Shown: positions 53,753 through 61,975, counted from the stretch's first letter. The stretch is 64,000 nt of DNA from Pseudomonas fluorescens (GCF_902498065.1 NZ_CABVIR010000004.1:310001-374000), one strand, 5' to 3'. The notes: generated by a model not told the origin, from the letters alone. Translations and numbers: made by a program.

Positions 53753-54595
53753 ATGGACTTGAATGCTGAAGTGGACAACCTGGTCAAGGCGTCCCAAGCC
53801 TGGATTCCGATGATCATGGAATACGGCAGCCGCGTGCTGCTGGCGATACTCACGCTGGCCATTGGTTGGTGGTTGATCAACAAAGTGACGCAGAAACTGG
53901 GCGGTTTGCTCGCGTTGCGTAACGCCGACCTGGCCCTGCAAGGTTTCATCAGCAGCCTGGCGAACATTATTCTCAAGGTGTTGCTGATCGTCAGCGTGGC
54001 GTCGATGATCGGCGTGGAAACGACTTCCTTCGTCGCGGCGATCGGTGCGGCGGGGCTGGCCATTGGTCTGGCGTTGCAGGGCAGCCTGGCGAATTTTGCC
54101 GGTGGCGTGCTGATTCTGTTGTTCCGTCCGTTCCGTATCGGTGACTGGATCGAAGCTCAAGGGGTGGCCGGTACGGTCGACAGCATTCAGATCTTCCACA
54201 CCGTGCTGCGTACCGGCGATAACAAAACCATCATCATGCCTAACGGCAATCTATCGAACGGCATCATCACTAACACTAACCGTCAGCCGACGCGCAAGGT
54301 TGTGTTTGATGTGGGCGTTGATTACGAGGCGGATTTGCAGAAGGCTCGCGAAGTGTTACTGGATCTGGCCAAGGATGAGCGCATCCTCGCCGAACCGGCT
54401 CCTCAGGCGGTCATTTCGACCTTGGGGGACAGCTCGATTACGGTTTCCCTGCGAGTGTGGGTGAAGACGGCTGATTACTGGGATGTGATGTTCATGTTTA
54501 ACGAACAATCGCGTGATCGTTTGAAGACTGCCGGTATTGATATTCCGTTTCCGCAGCGAGTTATCCGTATGCTCCATGAAGGGGTTTCGCAATAA
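53753..54595 (+). CDS. mscS: Small-conductance mechanosensitive channel
   Basis: A 280-residue inner-membrane channel. Three hydrophobic helices: ~22-45, ~60-85 and the pore helix TM3 ~90-130 with the Gly/Ala zipper AAIGAAGLAIGLALQGSLANFAGGVLIL. The beta-domain motif FRPFRIGDWIEAQGVAGTVDSIQIFHTVLRTGDNKTIIMPNG follows, then the alpha/beta cytoplasmic cage. It releases solutes during hypo-osmotic shock. AGGAG lies 8 nt before the ATG. E. coli MscS has 286 residues, close to this length. Ends before a bidirectional terminator shared with oprD. Confidence 0.96.
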   Translation: MDLNAEVDNLVKASQAWIPMIMEYGSRVLLAILTLAIGWWLINKVTQKLGGLLALRNADLALQGFISSLANIILKVLLIVSVASMIGVETTSFVAAIGAAGLAIGLALQGSLANFAGGVLILLFRPFRIGDWIEAQGVAGTVDSIQIFHTVLRTGDNKTIIMPNGNLSNGIITNTNRQPTRKVVFDVGVDYEADLQKAREVLLDLAKDERILAEPAPQAVISTLGDSSITVSLRVWVKTADYWDVMFMFNEQSRDRLKTAGIDIPFPQRVIRMLHEGVSQ

Positions 54596-54681
54596 CGTTT
54601 CCTGTAGGCTTTGTCAACTTTTATATTGTTAAGTTGGTATGCAACTAAACGGCGAACAAGACTGTGGGAAGCCGGATACAA

Positions 54682-54718
54682 AAAAAACCGCTCACCTGGA
54701 TCAGGTGAGCGGTTTTTT
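54682..54718. terminator. Bidirectional terminator between mscS and oprD
   Basis: An 11-bp stem CCGCTCACCTG/CAGGTGAGCGG (54688-54698, 54702-54712) with a 3-nt loop, A-run on the left and T-run on the right. Confidence 0.95.
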
Positions 54719-54758
54719 GTTAGTGCAGATTTGAAGCTATCGAACTACCGCTGAGCGA

Positions 54759-56027
54759 TTACAAGATGCTCAGTGGGTATTCAACGATCACGCGGAAGTC
54801 GTTGTTGTCGCCGCCAGAGTAGGCAGTGTTCGAACGATAGATCGCGCTACGCAGGCGGAAAGACAGGTCTTTGGCTGGACCACTTTGCAATACGTATTTG
54901 GTTTCGAAGTCAAACTCGTGTTCTTTGCCTTCTTCGGTGGCTGTGGAGATGTTGTCACCTTTGACGTAACGAGTCATGAAGCTCAGACCTGGAACACCGT
55001 AAGTTTTCATGTTCAGGTCATAACGGGCCTGCCACGAGCGCTCGTCTGCACCGTTGAAGTCGGAGTATTGGATGGAGTTGGCGAGGAAGATAGTGCCGCC
55101 GCCGTCAACGCCATAAACGTAACCGGTATCACCACTGGAACGTTGGTGCGCCACGGTGAACTTGTGGGCGCCGATGCTATAGGCAGCGGAGAGGGACCAG
55201 ATGCGGTTGTCAACATCACCGTTCAGCTCTTGACCCTGGCTCTTGGAGCGATAGCCGTTGAAGTCGAAGTTCAGGGACTGATCTTCGTTGATCGGCAGGG
55301 TGTAGTTGGCGTTGATGTATTGCTTCTTGAAGTAGTCATCTACATCGGAAGCAGCCAAGCCGGCTACAAAATTGTCGGTGAACTGGTAGGTAGCGCCGGC
55401 AATGTTGGCACTGGTCAGGCCTGGGTTGTGCGGTCCGTTGATGGTGTCACGGCCCATGCCAGTCTGCGAACTCAGGGCGCTGAAACGACCTGCGGTCAGC
55501 TCCAGCCCTTTGATTTCTTTACTGGTGATGATGGTGCCGGTAGCAACTTCTGGCAGCAGACGGCTGTCGTCTGTGGAGAAGACCGGGCTGGCAACGTATT
55601 GGTTACCGTATTTCAGGACAGTGTCGGACAGACGGAACTTAACTGCGCCGCCAGCCTTGGATTGGGTGTCTTCCGGGCGGCCTTCGCTATCCTGACCAAA
55701 CAGACCATTACCGGTGCGGCCACGGCCACTGTCCAGTTTGACCATGCTGTTGACCAAGGCATCCACACCGAAACCTACGGTGCCCTGAGTGAAGCCGGAC
55801 TCGTACGTGGTACGTACGCCGAGGCCAGTCTCTTCGCGATAGCTTTGATCTTTGGCAACCGCGTTTTCGTTCTTGAAGTCACGGTTCATGTACAGAATAC
55901 GGCTATGTACATTCAGGCTCTGATCTTCAAAAAAGCCCTTGGATTCCTCTTGAGAGGACGCCATTGCGAACTGCGAAGTACTGGCCGAAACAGCCAGTGC
56001 GATCATGCTCCACTTCATCACGCGCAT
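54759..56027 (-). CDS. oprD: OprD-family outer-membrane porin
   Basis: A 422-residue precursor. Signal peptide MKWSMIALAVSASTSQFAMA (cleavage near MASSQEESK) follows the start MRV; the first ATG at 56027 has AAAGGAG 9 nt upstream. The mature protein has the OprD start (FFEDQSLNVHSRILYMNRDF), alternating beta-strand pattern for an 18-strand barrel, and a C-terminal strand ending in hydrophobic residues (IVEYPLSIL). Context (oprD-HIT-slyX-csp-dps-aspS, as PAO1 PA0958-PA0963) marks it as the OprD ortholog, a channel for basic amino acids and peptides and, in P. aeruginosa, carbapenems. Loop differences could change substrate preference. Confidence 0.9.
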   Translation of the reverse strand: MRVMKWSMIALAVSASTSQFAMASSQEESKGFFEDQSLNVHSRILYMNRDFKNENAVAKDQSYREETGLGVRTTYESGFTQGTVGFGVDALVNSMVKLDSGRGRTGNGLFGQDSEGRPEDTQSKAGGAVKFRLSDTVLKYGNQYVASPVFSTDDSRLLPEVATGTIITSKEIKGLELTAGRFSALSSQTGMGRDTINGPHNPGLTSANIAGATYQFTDNFVAGLAASDVDDYFKKQYINANYTLPINEDQSLNFDFNGYRSKSQGQELNGDVDNRIWSLSAAYSIGAHKFTVAHQRSSGDTGYVYGVDGGGTIFLANSIQYSDFNGADERSWQARYDLNMKTYGVPGLSFMTRYVKGDNISTATEEGKEHEFDFETKYVLQSGPAKDLSFRLRSAIYRSNTAYSGGDNNDFRVIVEYPLSIL

Positions 56028-56944
56028 CGTGATTTGCTCCTTTGGTTTTTAGAAGAGTACTGCCGTCCCACCTGTTTTATTATCTGGGCGGCTCTTTCTT
56101 TTTGTGTCGGCGCAAACTTATATCACGCCGACCATGTTGGCGATACTTGCGCATCTAACCTTTCAGCTTCTTTACGACCCTGTCGCAAATGGCTTGGTAG
56201 ATGTCGCAAATTTACAGCCCCAATGCAATAGGAATGACAACTTCAGCGCTGTTTTCCGAGGGCTTGAGCATCGGTAAAAAGAATCCTTGGCGAAACGTGT
56301 GAATCTCCATCGGGCAACCCTGCCACTGTTTTTATTGCCTTGAAGGCTTCCGCTTCCAGCGGACGCTTTGAAGGCGATGTGAGTGTGAATGCAACAAGCG
56401 TGCACAAATCAGAAAACTGCTGTTTTTTTTTCTGAACGCCTGCCTGTTACTGTAAAAACCTCATAAAACCGGGGGTTACAAGCACCTTCTTATGGGGCTT
56501 GACGCCATGGTTTGCATCGTGTTGCGCCTTCCTGGTCGACTGCGCGACAACCAAAAACGTTACCGGTTCACCCCTTCAGTGAGTAATTGGCGGATGCCCG
56601 ACGCACTCAGCGTAGACGCACTGTGCGGTTTTGGTGCAAAAATTCTTAATCGCTGTGCTGAATTCATACAGCATGACTGCAGGGTGAAGGCGAACAGGTC
56701 GTTGTCTGTCAGTCATTTCAGCGTTTTTTGCATGAACATCGGTTCGGTAATGGTGCGTCCATGCGAAAAATGTCTCATGTCAGGGCGTGCATTCTGCGAC
56801 TCGCTCGAGTTTCGTTGAGCCTGCGACCATGGTTCGTCGTGAAGCTGGCGGTGTTCGCAGGTATGCTGCCGTCCTGTCGCTTGGTGCGTCGTCCTGCGGG
56901 AGGGGCGCTAAGCTGAAAATGATGACCAGACGGGAGTGCGCGCA
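56028..56944. other. 917-bp region between oprD and the HIT gene
   Basis: The longest non-coding stretch of the window. It holds the oprD leader (~80 nt from a TATAAG box), the ArgR-like repeats, an A/T-rich tract with eight T near 56426, and further towards the HIT gene a TTGACG (56499-56504) without a clear -10 partner. A 108-codon frame at 56492-56818 has no ribosome site or family resemblance and is not called. A long leader or small RNA here is possible but unproven. Confidence 0.5.
56181..56222. promoter_or_regulatory. Two ArgR-like half-sites upstream of oprD
   Basis: TGTCGCAAAT at 56181-56190 recurs at 56202-56211, a direct repeat with a 21-bp period. In P. aeruginosa, ArgR binds tandem half-sites described as TGTCGCN8AAN5, which have the same core and the same 21-bp unit, and ArgR activates oprD with arginine. 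Here the core and phasing match while the AA positions read TG and AG. A candidate oprD -10 box (TATAAG, minus strand 56122-56117) lies about 60 bp downstream. Confidence 0.6.
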
Positions 56945-57370
56945 GTGTTCGCTTTAGATCCACGGCTTCAACAAGACACGCTACCGATCGGGGATTTCCC
57001 GCTCAGCCGGTTGCTGTTGTCCAACGATTCGAATTACCCCTGGTTCATCCTGGTGCCACGCCGCGAGGATATCAGTGAGATATTTCAGTTGGATGTCGCC
57101 GATCAGCAGCAACTGTGGAAGGAAACGACCGCGCTGGCGGAAATGCTCAAGGACTCGTTTGACGCCGACAAATTGAACGTCGCGGCCCTGGGTAACGTCG
57201 TCAGCCAGCTGCATATGCATGTGATTGTGCGCAAACGCGAGGATGCCGCCTGGCCGGCTCCGGTTTGGGGCAAGCACCCGGCGAAGCCTTACAGTGCAGA
57301 GCAGATCGCGGTGATTCGCGAACGGCTGCGTCTGGTGTTGACCGATGACTTTACGTTTCTGGAGGGTTGA
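56945..57370 (+). CDS. HIT-family nucleotide-binding protein
   Basis: A 141-residue HIT-superfamily hydrolase/transferase. Start GTG at 56945 has GGGAG 8 nt upstream; GTG at 56936 is too close to it. Core features are LLLSNDSNYPWFILVPR in the N-terminal half and the active-site strand VVSQLHMHVIVRKRED. The His triad reads Q-L-H-M-H-V-I, with Gln at the first His position; the catalytic middle His is kept. Such proteins cleave nucleoside monophosphate-X or diadenosine polyphosphates. slyX follows after 3 bp. Confidence 0.9.
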   Translation: MFALDPRLQQDTLPIGDFPLSRLLLSNDSNYPWFILVPRREDISEIFQLDVADQQQLWKETTALAEMLKDSFDADKLNVAALGNVVSQLHMHVIVRKREDAAWPAPVWGKHPAKPYSAEQIAVIRERLRLVLTDDFTFLEG

Positions 57371-57373
57371 ATC

Positions 57374-57580
57374 ATGAGCCTGGAAGAACGCGTTACCGAC
57401 CTTGAGAGCCAGTTGGCCTTTCAGGATGACACCATCCAGGCATTGAGCGATGTGCTGGCGACGCAGCAGCGTGCCGTTGAGCGTCTGCAACTGCAAATGG
57501 CCGCACTGCTCAAGCGGCAAGAGGAAATGGCTGGCCAGTTCGAAACGTTCGAAGAAGAAGCGCCACCGCCGCATTACTGA
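57374..57580 (+). CDS. slyX: SlyX family protein
   Basis: A 68-residue coiled-coil protein: MSLEERVTDLESQLAFQDDTI, a heptad-patterned middle and the conserved SlyX tail PPPHY. E. coli SlyX has 72 residues. Function unknown; named from a locus near slyD. It is translationally linked to the HIT gene (3-bp gap, GGAGG ribosome site inside the HIT end). Same neighbourhood in PAO1. Confidence 0.94.
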   Translation: MSLEERVTDLESQLAFQDDTIQALSDVLATQQRAVERLQLQMAALLKRQEEMAGQFETFEEEAPPPHY

Positions 57581-57594
57581 ACATGCAGGCCAAA

Positions 57595-57633
57595 AAAAAC
57601 CGCTAACAGCCCTGCTGTTCGCGGTTTTTTTTT
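57595..57633. terminator. Bidirectional terminator slyX / cold-shock gene
   Basis: An interrupted stem AACCGC-T-AACAG / CTGTT-C-GCGGTT with a 5-nt loop, an eight-A run before and a nine-T run after; it serves both convergent genes. Confidence 0.9.
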
Positions 57634-57643
57634 CAGCCTTGAA

Positions 57644-58246
57644 TCAGCGTCGCGGCAGTGCGGCGATCACGTCCTCGGCCTGCAGGCCCTTGTCACGGTT
57701 CATGACGGAGAACTCCACGCGCTGGCCTTCGACCAGAACGCGATGACCTTCGCCGCGAATGGCCCGGAAATGCACGAAAATATCATCGCCGGAATCACGG
57801 GAAATGAACCCGAAGCCTTTGGATGTATTGAACCACTTCACGGTGCCGGTATCGCGGTTGGTCATGTCATAGCTTGGCGAAGCAGTGGCCGGTGAAGATT
57901 TGTAGAAGCTGATGGCCAGGTGCAGAAGCACGGCGATCAGGGCCGCCACCAGGCTGAACAGAACGGCAGGTTGACCGGCGATGACAGGCATTGGCGCGAG
58001 CAGCGTCAGGGTTTGCAATACGACAGTCAGAACCAGCAGGGCGCTGACCAGGTTTTGCAATTGATGACGCGGGCCTTTGTTCCAGTAAGGGATAACAGGA
58101 GCGAGGGTGAGGTTGAGCAGGCCGAAAAAGGCCAGGTAAAGCGCATCGGGTTGTTGCAGGTAAGGAACAGCTTCGGATCGCAGGCTAGGGATGAAGGACA
58201 GCAGCAGTGCCGCTGCGCCCATTAGCAGGTGGACGATTTTCAACAT
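57644..58246 (-). CDS. Membrane protein with C-terminal cold-shock domain
   Basis: A 200-residue two-part protein. Residues ~1-115 have three or four hydrophobic helices (5-22, 38-55, 65-85, 90-112). Residues ~128-200 are a complete cold-shock domain: TGTVKWFNTSKGFGFI (RNP1 KGFGFI) and DDIFVHF (RNP2), ending VIAALPRR. It would place a nucleic-acid-binding domain on the inner membrane's cytoplasmic face. The PAO1 neighbour PA0961 appears to have the same build. An internal ATG (MTNRDTG) just before the domain has no clear ribosome site. Confidence 0.9.
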   Translation of the reverse strand: MLKIVHLLMGAAALLLSFIPSLRSEAVPYLQQPDALYLAFFGLLNLTLAPVIPYWNKGPRHQLQNLVSALLVLTVVLQTLTLLAPMPVIAGQPAVLFSLVAALIAVLLHLAISFYKSSPATASPSYDMTNRDTGTVKWFNTSKGFGFISRDSGDDIFVHFRAIRGEGHRVLVEGQRVEFSVMNRDKGLQAEDVIAALPRR

Positions 58247-58553
58247 TTTGATTAACTCACGTTAAGACGGATCACAAGGAAGAGCTGATGGAGCACGGTT
58301 CGCTTCAGAACAATAAGAGGCGTTGGGCACGTACCCGCTATCAGCCTATGCGCAACGCCCGGAAAAATAGGGCTTGGCGACACACTGTCTATTTAACAGC
58401 AAAGCTTGCGGCTACTCAAATCAGGGAGTCCAGCGGTGCACCGAGGGCGATTTGCCGCAGGGTTTGGGGCATTCCCGGCTGCGGTGTGGCGACAGGCTTG
58501 CTAGAGTGGTCATGCACCTGTTGGATGAATTCGATCACCTTTAGGGGAAAAAC
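58247..58553. other. 307-bp divergent region cold-shock / dps
   Basis: Holds the leaders of both genes. A TAGAGT box at 58502-58507 (in TTGCTAGAGTGG) could be a stationary-phase-type -10 element for dps, 47 bp before its ATG. AGGGG precedes the dps start. No operator or RNA gene recognised. Confidence 0.4.
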
Positions 58554-59024
58554 ATGGCAATCGATATCGGTATCAGTGAAGAGGATCGCAAGTCCATCGT
58601 CGACGGACTTTCGCGTCTGCTGTCGGACACTTATGTACTCTATTTGAAAACCCATAACTTCCACTGGAATGTCACCGGTCCCATGTTTCGGACCCTGCAC
58701 CTGATGTTCGAGGAGCAATACAACGAGTTGGCTTTGGCGGTCGATTCGATTGCTGAGCGCATTCGCGCGCTGGGCTTTCCTGCTCCGGGCGCCTATTCCA
58801 TTTATGCGCGCCTTTCTTCTATCAAGGAGGAACCGGGCGTGCCCAGTGCGCAAGACATGATCAAGCAACTGGTCGAAGGGCAGGAAGCCGTCACGCGTAC
58901 GGCGCGCGGGCTCTTTCCCCTGCTCGACAAAGTCAGCGACGAGCCCACGGCTGATTTGCTGACCCAGCGTATGCAGGTTCACGAGAAAACCGCATGGATG
59001 TTGCGCTCATTGCTGGATGAGTAA
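58554..59024 (+). CDS. dps: Dps-family ferritin-like DNA-protection protein
   Basis: A 156-residue four-helix ferritin-like protein. The ferroxidase site shared between subunits is visible: His in LKTHNFHWNVTGPMF, and Asp/Glu in HLMFEEQYNELALAVDSIAERIRALG. These dodecamers oxidise ferrous iron with H2O2 and shield DNA. The N-terminal extension is short and not lysine-rich, so direct DNA binding may be weak. AGGGG is 7 nt upstream of the ATG. It corresponds to PAO1 PA0962. Confidence 0.94.
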   Translation: MAIDIGISEEDRKSIVDGLSRLLSDTYVLYLKTHNFHWNVTGPMFRTLHLMFEEQYNELALAVDSIAERIRALGFPAPGAYSIYARLSSIKEEPGVPSAQDMIKQLVEGQEAVTRTARGLFPLLDKVSDEPTADLLTQRMQVHEKTAWMLRSLLDE

Positions 59025-59223
59025 CGCGTTCAGTACGCGGATGGCGCCTTGCGGGCGTTGTTCGCGCTCTGTCGTTTCTGTCCCTTTTCCTTGAATGATT
59101 TTGCGTCAGTGTATGGAGGAAATAGTCCGGACTAGGACGGTCTCCATGATCCGCCTTCAGTTGTTGGCTTATCCTACGTGGATGGTCAAAAAGTCATCTG
59201 GATATAACTTTGCGCCTGCGCTT

Positions 59224-59255
59224 TTATAAGAATCAAAGCATGACTCTTATAAGAG
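59224..59255. promoter_or_regulatory. Palindromic operator candidate of the RHH gene
   Basis: A perfect 12-bp palindrome CTCTTATAAGAG (59244-59255) and a related TTTTATAAGAA copy (59222-59232) share the TTATAAG core with centres 23 bp apart. They lie 29-60 bp before the ribbon-helix-helix gene's ATG, just downstream of an AT-rich promoter-like stretch (GATATAACT). Autoregulation by the RHH protein is plausible. Confidence 0.45.
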
Positions 59256-59283
59256 CCAGGGATGGCAAAGGAGTGTCAACGGT

Positions 59284-59622
59284 ATGGTTTATGAAGACAG
59301 GCGAAGCGAGGGGAGGGACGGTTCATTCAAGGATGTAAGGATCGATCCGTTTGTCAGTGAGTTCGATATGGGCCTGGCCCAGCCATTATCCCGATCCGTA
59401 CGTTTGAATGGATTTGCCACCTGCTTGCGACTTGAGCAGGTGTATTGGAATATTTTGGGGGAAATGGCCAGGATCAATTGCTGCTCGGTCAGTGCGCTGT
59501 TGTCCCACGTGGATCGAGAGGTGCATTTGCGCCACGGCGGGGTGAAGAATTTCAGCGGGTTGGTGCGGGTTGTCTGCGTTGTGCACAGCCTCAAGGAGGG
59601 GAGTTGCGTCGTCATGGCCTAG
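59284..59622 (+). CDS. Ribbon-helix-helix DNA-binding protein (RHH_4-like)
   Basis: A 112-residue protein. The RHH core lies at ~38-100: strand RSVRLNGFATCLRLEQVYW, helix ILGEMARINCCSVSALLSHVD and the second helix region VKNFSGLVRVVCVVHSLKEG. This matches the RHH_4 pattern (basic strand, 'T-x-x-LE', W, and N-x-S-x-x-R-V). The first 37 residues are acidic/basic mixed and disordered. AAAGGAG lies 9 nt before the ATG. It is a short gene between dps and fmdB with its own upstream palindromes. Target genes unknown. Confidence 0.78.
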   Translation: MVYEDRRSEGRDGSFKDVRIDPFVSEFDMGLAQPLSRSVRLNGFATCLRLEQVYWNILGEMARINCCSVSALLSHVDREVHLRHGGVKNFSGLVRVVCVVHSLKEGSCVVMA

Positions 59623-59758
59623 CCATGATGGCGAAATGCATCGAGTGTCAGTCTGTGCAGTCTTACGGCTGCACAGGCTGCATTTAATGGATATAATCCC
59701 GCTCTTTGCCGCAAAACCCAGCGTGCGCGGTAGCAATCTGATCGCCGAGACAACCCCC

Positions 59759-59980
59759 ATGCCGATGTACGACTATCAATGTGCTTCCTGTGGTCATCAG
59801 TTGGAAGCCATTCAAAAGATCAGCGCAGCACCGCTGGTCGACTGCCCTGCCTGCCAGGCGCCAGAGCTCAAGAAGATGCTGTCCATGCCGGGCTTTCGCC
59901 TCAGCGGCACCGGCTGGTACGAAACCGATTTCAAGACCGGTTCCAAGAAGAATCTGGCCGGCGGCGATAAAGCCGACTAG
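59759..59980 (+). CDS. FmdB-type zinc-ribbon protein
   Basis: A 73-residue protein starting MPMYDYQCASCGHQLEAIQKI, with a zinc ribbon from CASC and CPAC (Cys pairs ~8/11 and ~30/33), followed by KMLSMPGFRLSGTGWYETDFK, typical of FmdB-family regulators in proteobacteria. It lies 100 bp upstream of aspS in the same direction, a conserved pairing. The role of these proteins is not established. Ribosome site weak. Confidence 0.9.
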   Translation: MPMYDYQCASCGHQLEAIQKISAAPLVDCPACQAPELKKMLSMPGFRLSGTGWYETDFKTGSKKNLAGGDKAD

Positions 59981-60080
59981 GGTCTGGAACCTGAGTTGAA
60001 CGACACGTGCGAGCTCTTGCATCACCCCGTGTGCAAGGTCTCTAACCGAATTTCGAATTACGAGAAGTGAAACCACTACC

Positions 60081-61856
60081 ATGATGCGCAGCCATTATTG
60101 CGGCCAACTGAACGAAAGCCTGGAAGGCCAGGAAATTACCCTTTGCGGATGGGTTCACCGTCGCCGTGACCACGGTGGGGTGATTTTCCTCGATATCCGT
60201 GATCGTGATGGTCTGGCCCAGGTGGTGTTCGACCCGGACCGCGCCGAGAGCTTCGCCGCCGCCGATCGCGTGCGCAGCGAATACGTCGTGAAGATCACCG
60301 GCAAAGTGCGCTTGCGTCCGGCCGGTGCCACGAACGCCAACATGGCCTCGGGCATGATCGAAGTCCTGGGCTACGAGCTGGAAGTGCTGAACGAATCGGA
60401 AACCCCGCCGTTCCCACTGAACGAGTTCTCCGACGTCGGTGAAGAAACCCGCCTGCGTTATCGTTTCCTTGATCTGCGTCGTCCGGAAATGGCCGAGAAG
60501 CTGCGTCTGCGTTCGCGCATGACCACCAGCATCCGTCGTTACCTCGACGAGAACGGCTTCCTCGACGTCGAGACGCCGATCCTGACCCGTGCCACCCCTG
60601 AAGGCGCACGCGACTATCTGGTGCCGAGCCGTACTCACGCCGGTTCGTTCTTCGCCTTGCCGCAATCGCCTCAGCTGTTCAAGCAGTTGCTGATGGTGGC
60701 CGGCTTCGACCGTTACTACCAGATCGCCAAGTGCTTCCGCGACGAAGACCTGCGTGCCGACCGTCAGCCTGAATTCACCCAGATCGACATCGAAACCAGC
60801 TTCCTCGATGAAAAAGACATCATGGGCCTCACCGAAGGCATGATCCGCAACCTGTTCAAGGAAGTGCTGGATCTGGAATTCGGTGAGTTCCCGCACATGA
60901 CCTTCGAAGAGGCCGTGCGTCGTTACGGTTCCGACAAGCCAGACCTGCGTAACCCGCTGGAACTGGTGGACGTTGCCGACCAGCTCAAAGAAGTCGACTT
61001 CAAGGTCTTCAGCGGCCCGGCCAACGATCCGAAATGCCGTATCGCCGCCCTGCGCGTTCCTGGCGCGGCGAGCATGCCGCGCAAGCAGATCGACGACTAC
61101 ACCAAGTTCGTCAGCATCTACGGTGCCAAGGGCCTGGCGTACATCAAGGTCAACGAGCGCGCCAAAGGCGTTGAAGGCCTGCAGTCGCCAATCGTCAAGA
61201 ACATCCCTGAAGCCAACCTCAACGTGATCCTCGATCGCGTGGGTGCGGTCGATGGCGACATCGTGTTCTTCGGTGCCGACAAGGCCAAGATCGTCAGCGA
61301 AGCCCTGGGCGCGTTGCGCATCAAGGTCGGCAACGACCTGGACCTGCTGACCTGCAAGTGGGCGCCAATGTGGGTCGTCGACTTCCCGATGTTCGAAGAA
61401 AACGACGACGGCAGCTTCAGCGCCTTGCACCACCCGTTCACTGCGCCGAAGTGCACCCCCGAAGAACTGGAAGCCAACCCGGCGACCGCGCTGTCCCGTG
61501 CCTACGACATGGTGCTGAACGGAACTGAGCTGGGTGGCGGTTCGATCCGTATCCACCGCAAGGAAATGCAGCAGACCGTATTCCGTCTGCTGGGTATCAA
61601 TGAAGCCGAACAGGAAGAGAAATTCGGTTTCCTGCTCGACGCCCTGAAATACGGCGCGCCGCCGCACGGTGGTCTGGCCTTCGGTCTGGACCGTCTGGTG
61701 ATGCTGATGACCGGCGCCCAGTCGATTCGTGAAGTGATTGCCTTCCCGAAAACCCAGAGCGCGGCGGATGTCATGACTCAGGCACCGGGTCAGGTGGATG
61801 CCAAGGCATTGCGCGAGCTGCACATTCGCCTGCGCGAAACGCCAAAGGCTGAGTAA
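60081..61856 (+). CDS. aspS: Aspartyl-tRNA synthetase, non-discriminating type
   Basis: A 591-residue bacterial-type class II synthetase. N-terminal OB-fold anticodon domain ~1-110; motif 2 FRDEDLRADRQPEFTQID (~217-234); bacterial GAD insertion ~290-420; motif 3 GGLAFGLDRLVML near 530. His31 (RRDHGG) and Gly82 (RPAG) are the residues reported in P. aeruginosa AspRS to permit charging of both tRNA-Asp and tRNA-Asn, so Asp-tRNA-Asn would be amidated by GatCAB. Two ATG codons in tandem start the gene. Ends at a UUCG-loop terminator. Confidence 0.97.
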   Translation: MMRSHYCGQLNESLEGQEITLCGWVHRRRDHGGVIFLDIRDRDGLAQVVFDPDRAESFAAADRVRSEYVVKITGKVRLRPAGATNANMASGMIEVLGYELEVLNESETPPFPLNEFSDVGEETRLRYRFLDLRRPEMAEKLRLRSRMTTSIRRYLDENGFLDVETPILTRATPEGARDYLVPSRTHAGSFFALPQSPQLFKQLLMVAGFDRYYQIAKCFRDEDLRADRQPEFTQIDIETSFLDEKDIMGLTEGMIRNLFKEVLDLEFGEFPHMTFEEAVRRYGSDKPDLRNPLELVDVADQLKEVDFKVFSGPANDPKCRIAALRVPGAASMPRKQIDDYTKFVSIYGAKGLAYIKVNERAKGVEGLQSPIVKNIPEANLNVILDRVGAVDGDIVFFGADKAKIVSEALGALRIKVGNDLDLLTCKWAPMWVVDFPMFEENDDGSFSALHHPFTAPKCTPEELEANPATALSRAYDMVLNGTELGGGSIRIHRKEMQQTVFRLLGINEAEQEEKFGFLLDALKYGAPPHGGLAFGLDRLVMLMTGAQSIREVIAFPKTQSAADVMTQAPGQVDAKALRELHIRLRETPKAE

Positions 61857-61866
61857 GGCTGACCGT

Positions 61867-61896
61867 AAAGGCGCATCCTTCGGGATGCGCCTTTTC
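61867..61896 (+). terminator. Terminator after aspS
   Basis: A 12-bp stem AAAGGCGCATCC/GGATGCGCCTTT with an extra-stable TTCG tetraloop (61867-61894) and a following T-rich tail, 10 bp after the stop codon. yebC starts 80 bp later, presumably from its own promoter or by read-through. Confidence 0.95.
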
Positions 61897-61975
61897 TTCA
61901 GGTCGAGATTTTTGTATTGCTGGCTGTAGCGTCGTGCGCAGCGGGCAATGTTTCAAAGAGAATTCGGAGCGAGTT

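Noticed and set aside
56650..56680. LexA-like box (CTGAATTCATACAG) before the HIT gene
   Set aside because: The CTG and CAG arms are 8 bp apart rather than the required 10, and no SOS gene follows.
56492..56818. A 108-codon frame in the oprD-HIT gap
   Set aside because: No ribosome site, atypical composition and no domain; treated as non-coding.
57644..57860. Separate cold-shock gene starting at the internal MTNRDTG
   Set aside because: No convincing ribosome site before this ATG; the upstream helices are in the same frame with good codon use, so one long gene is preferred.
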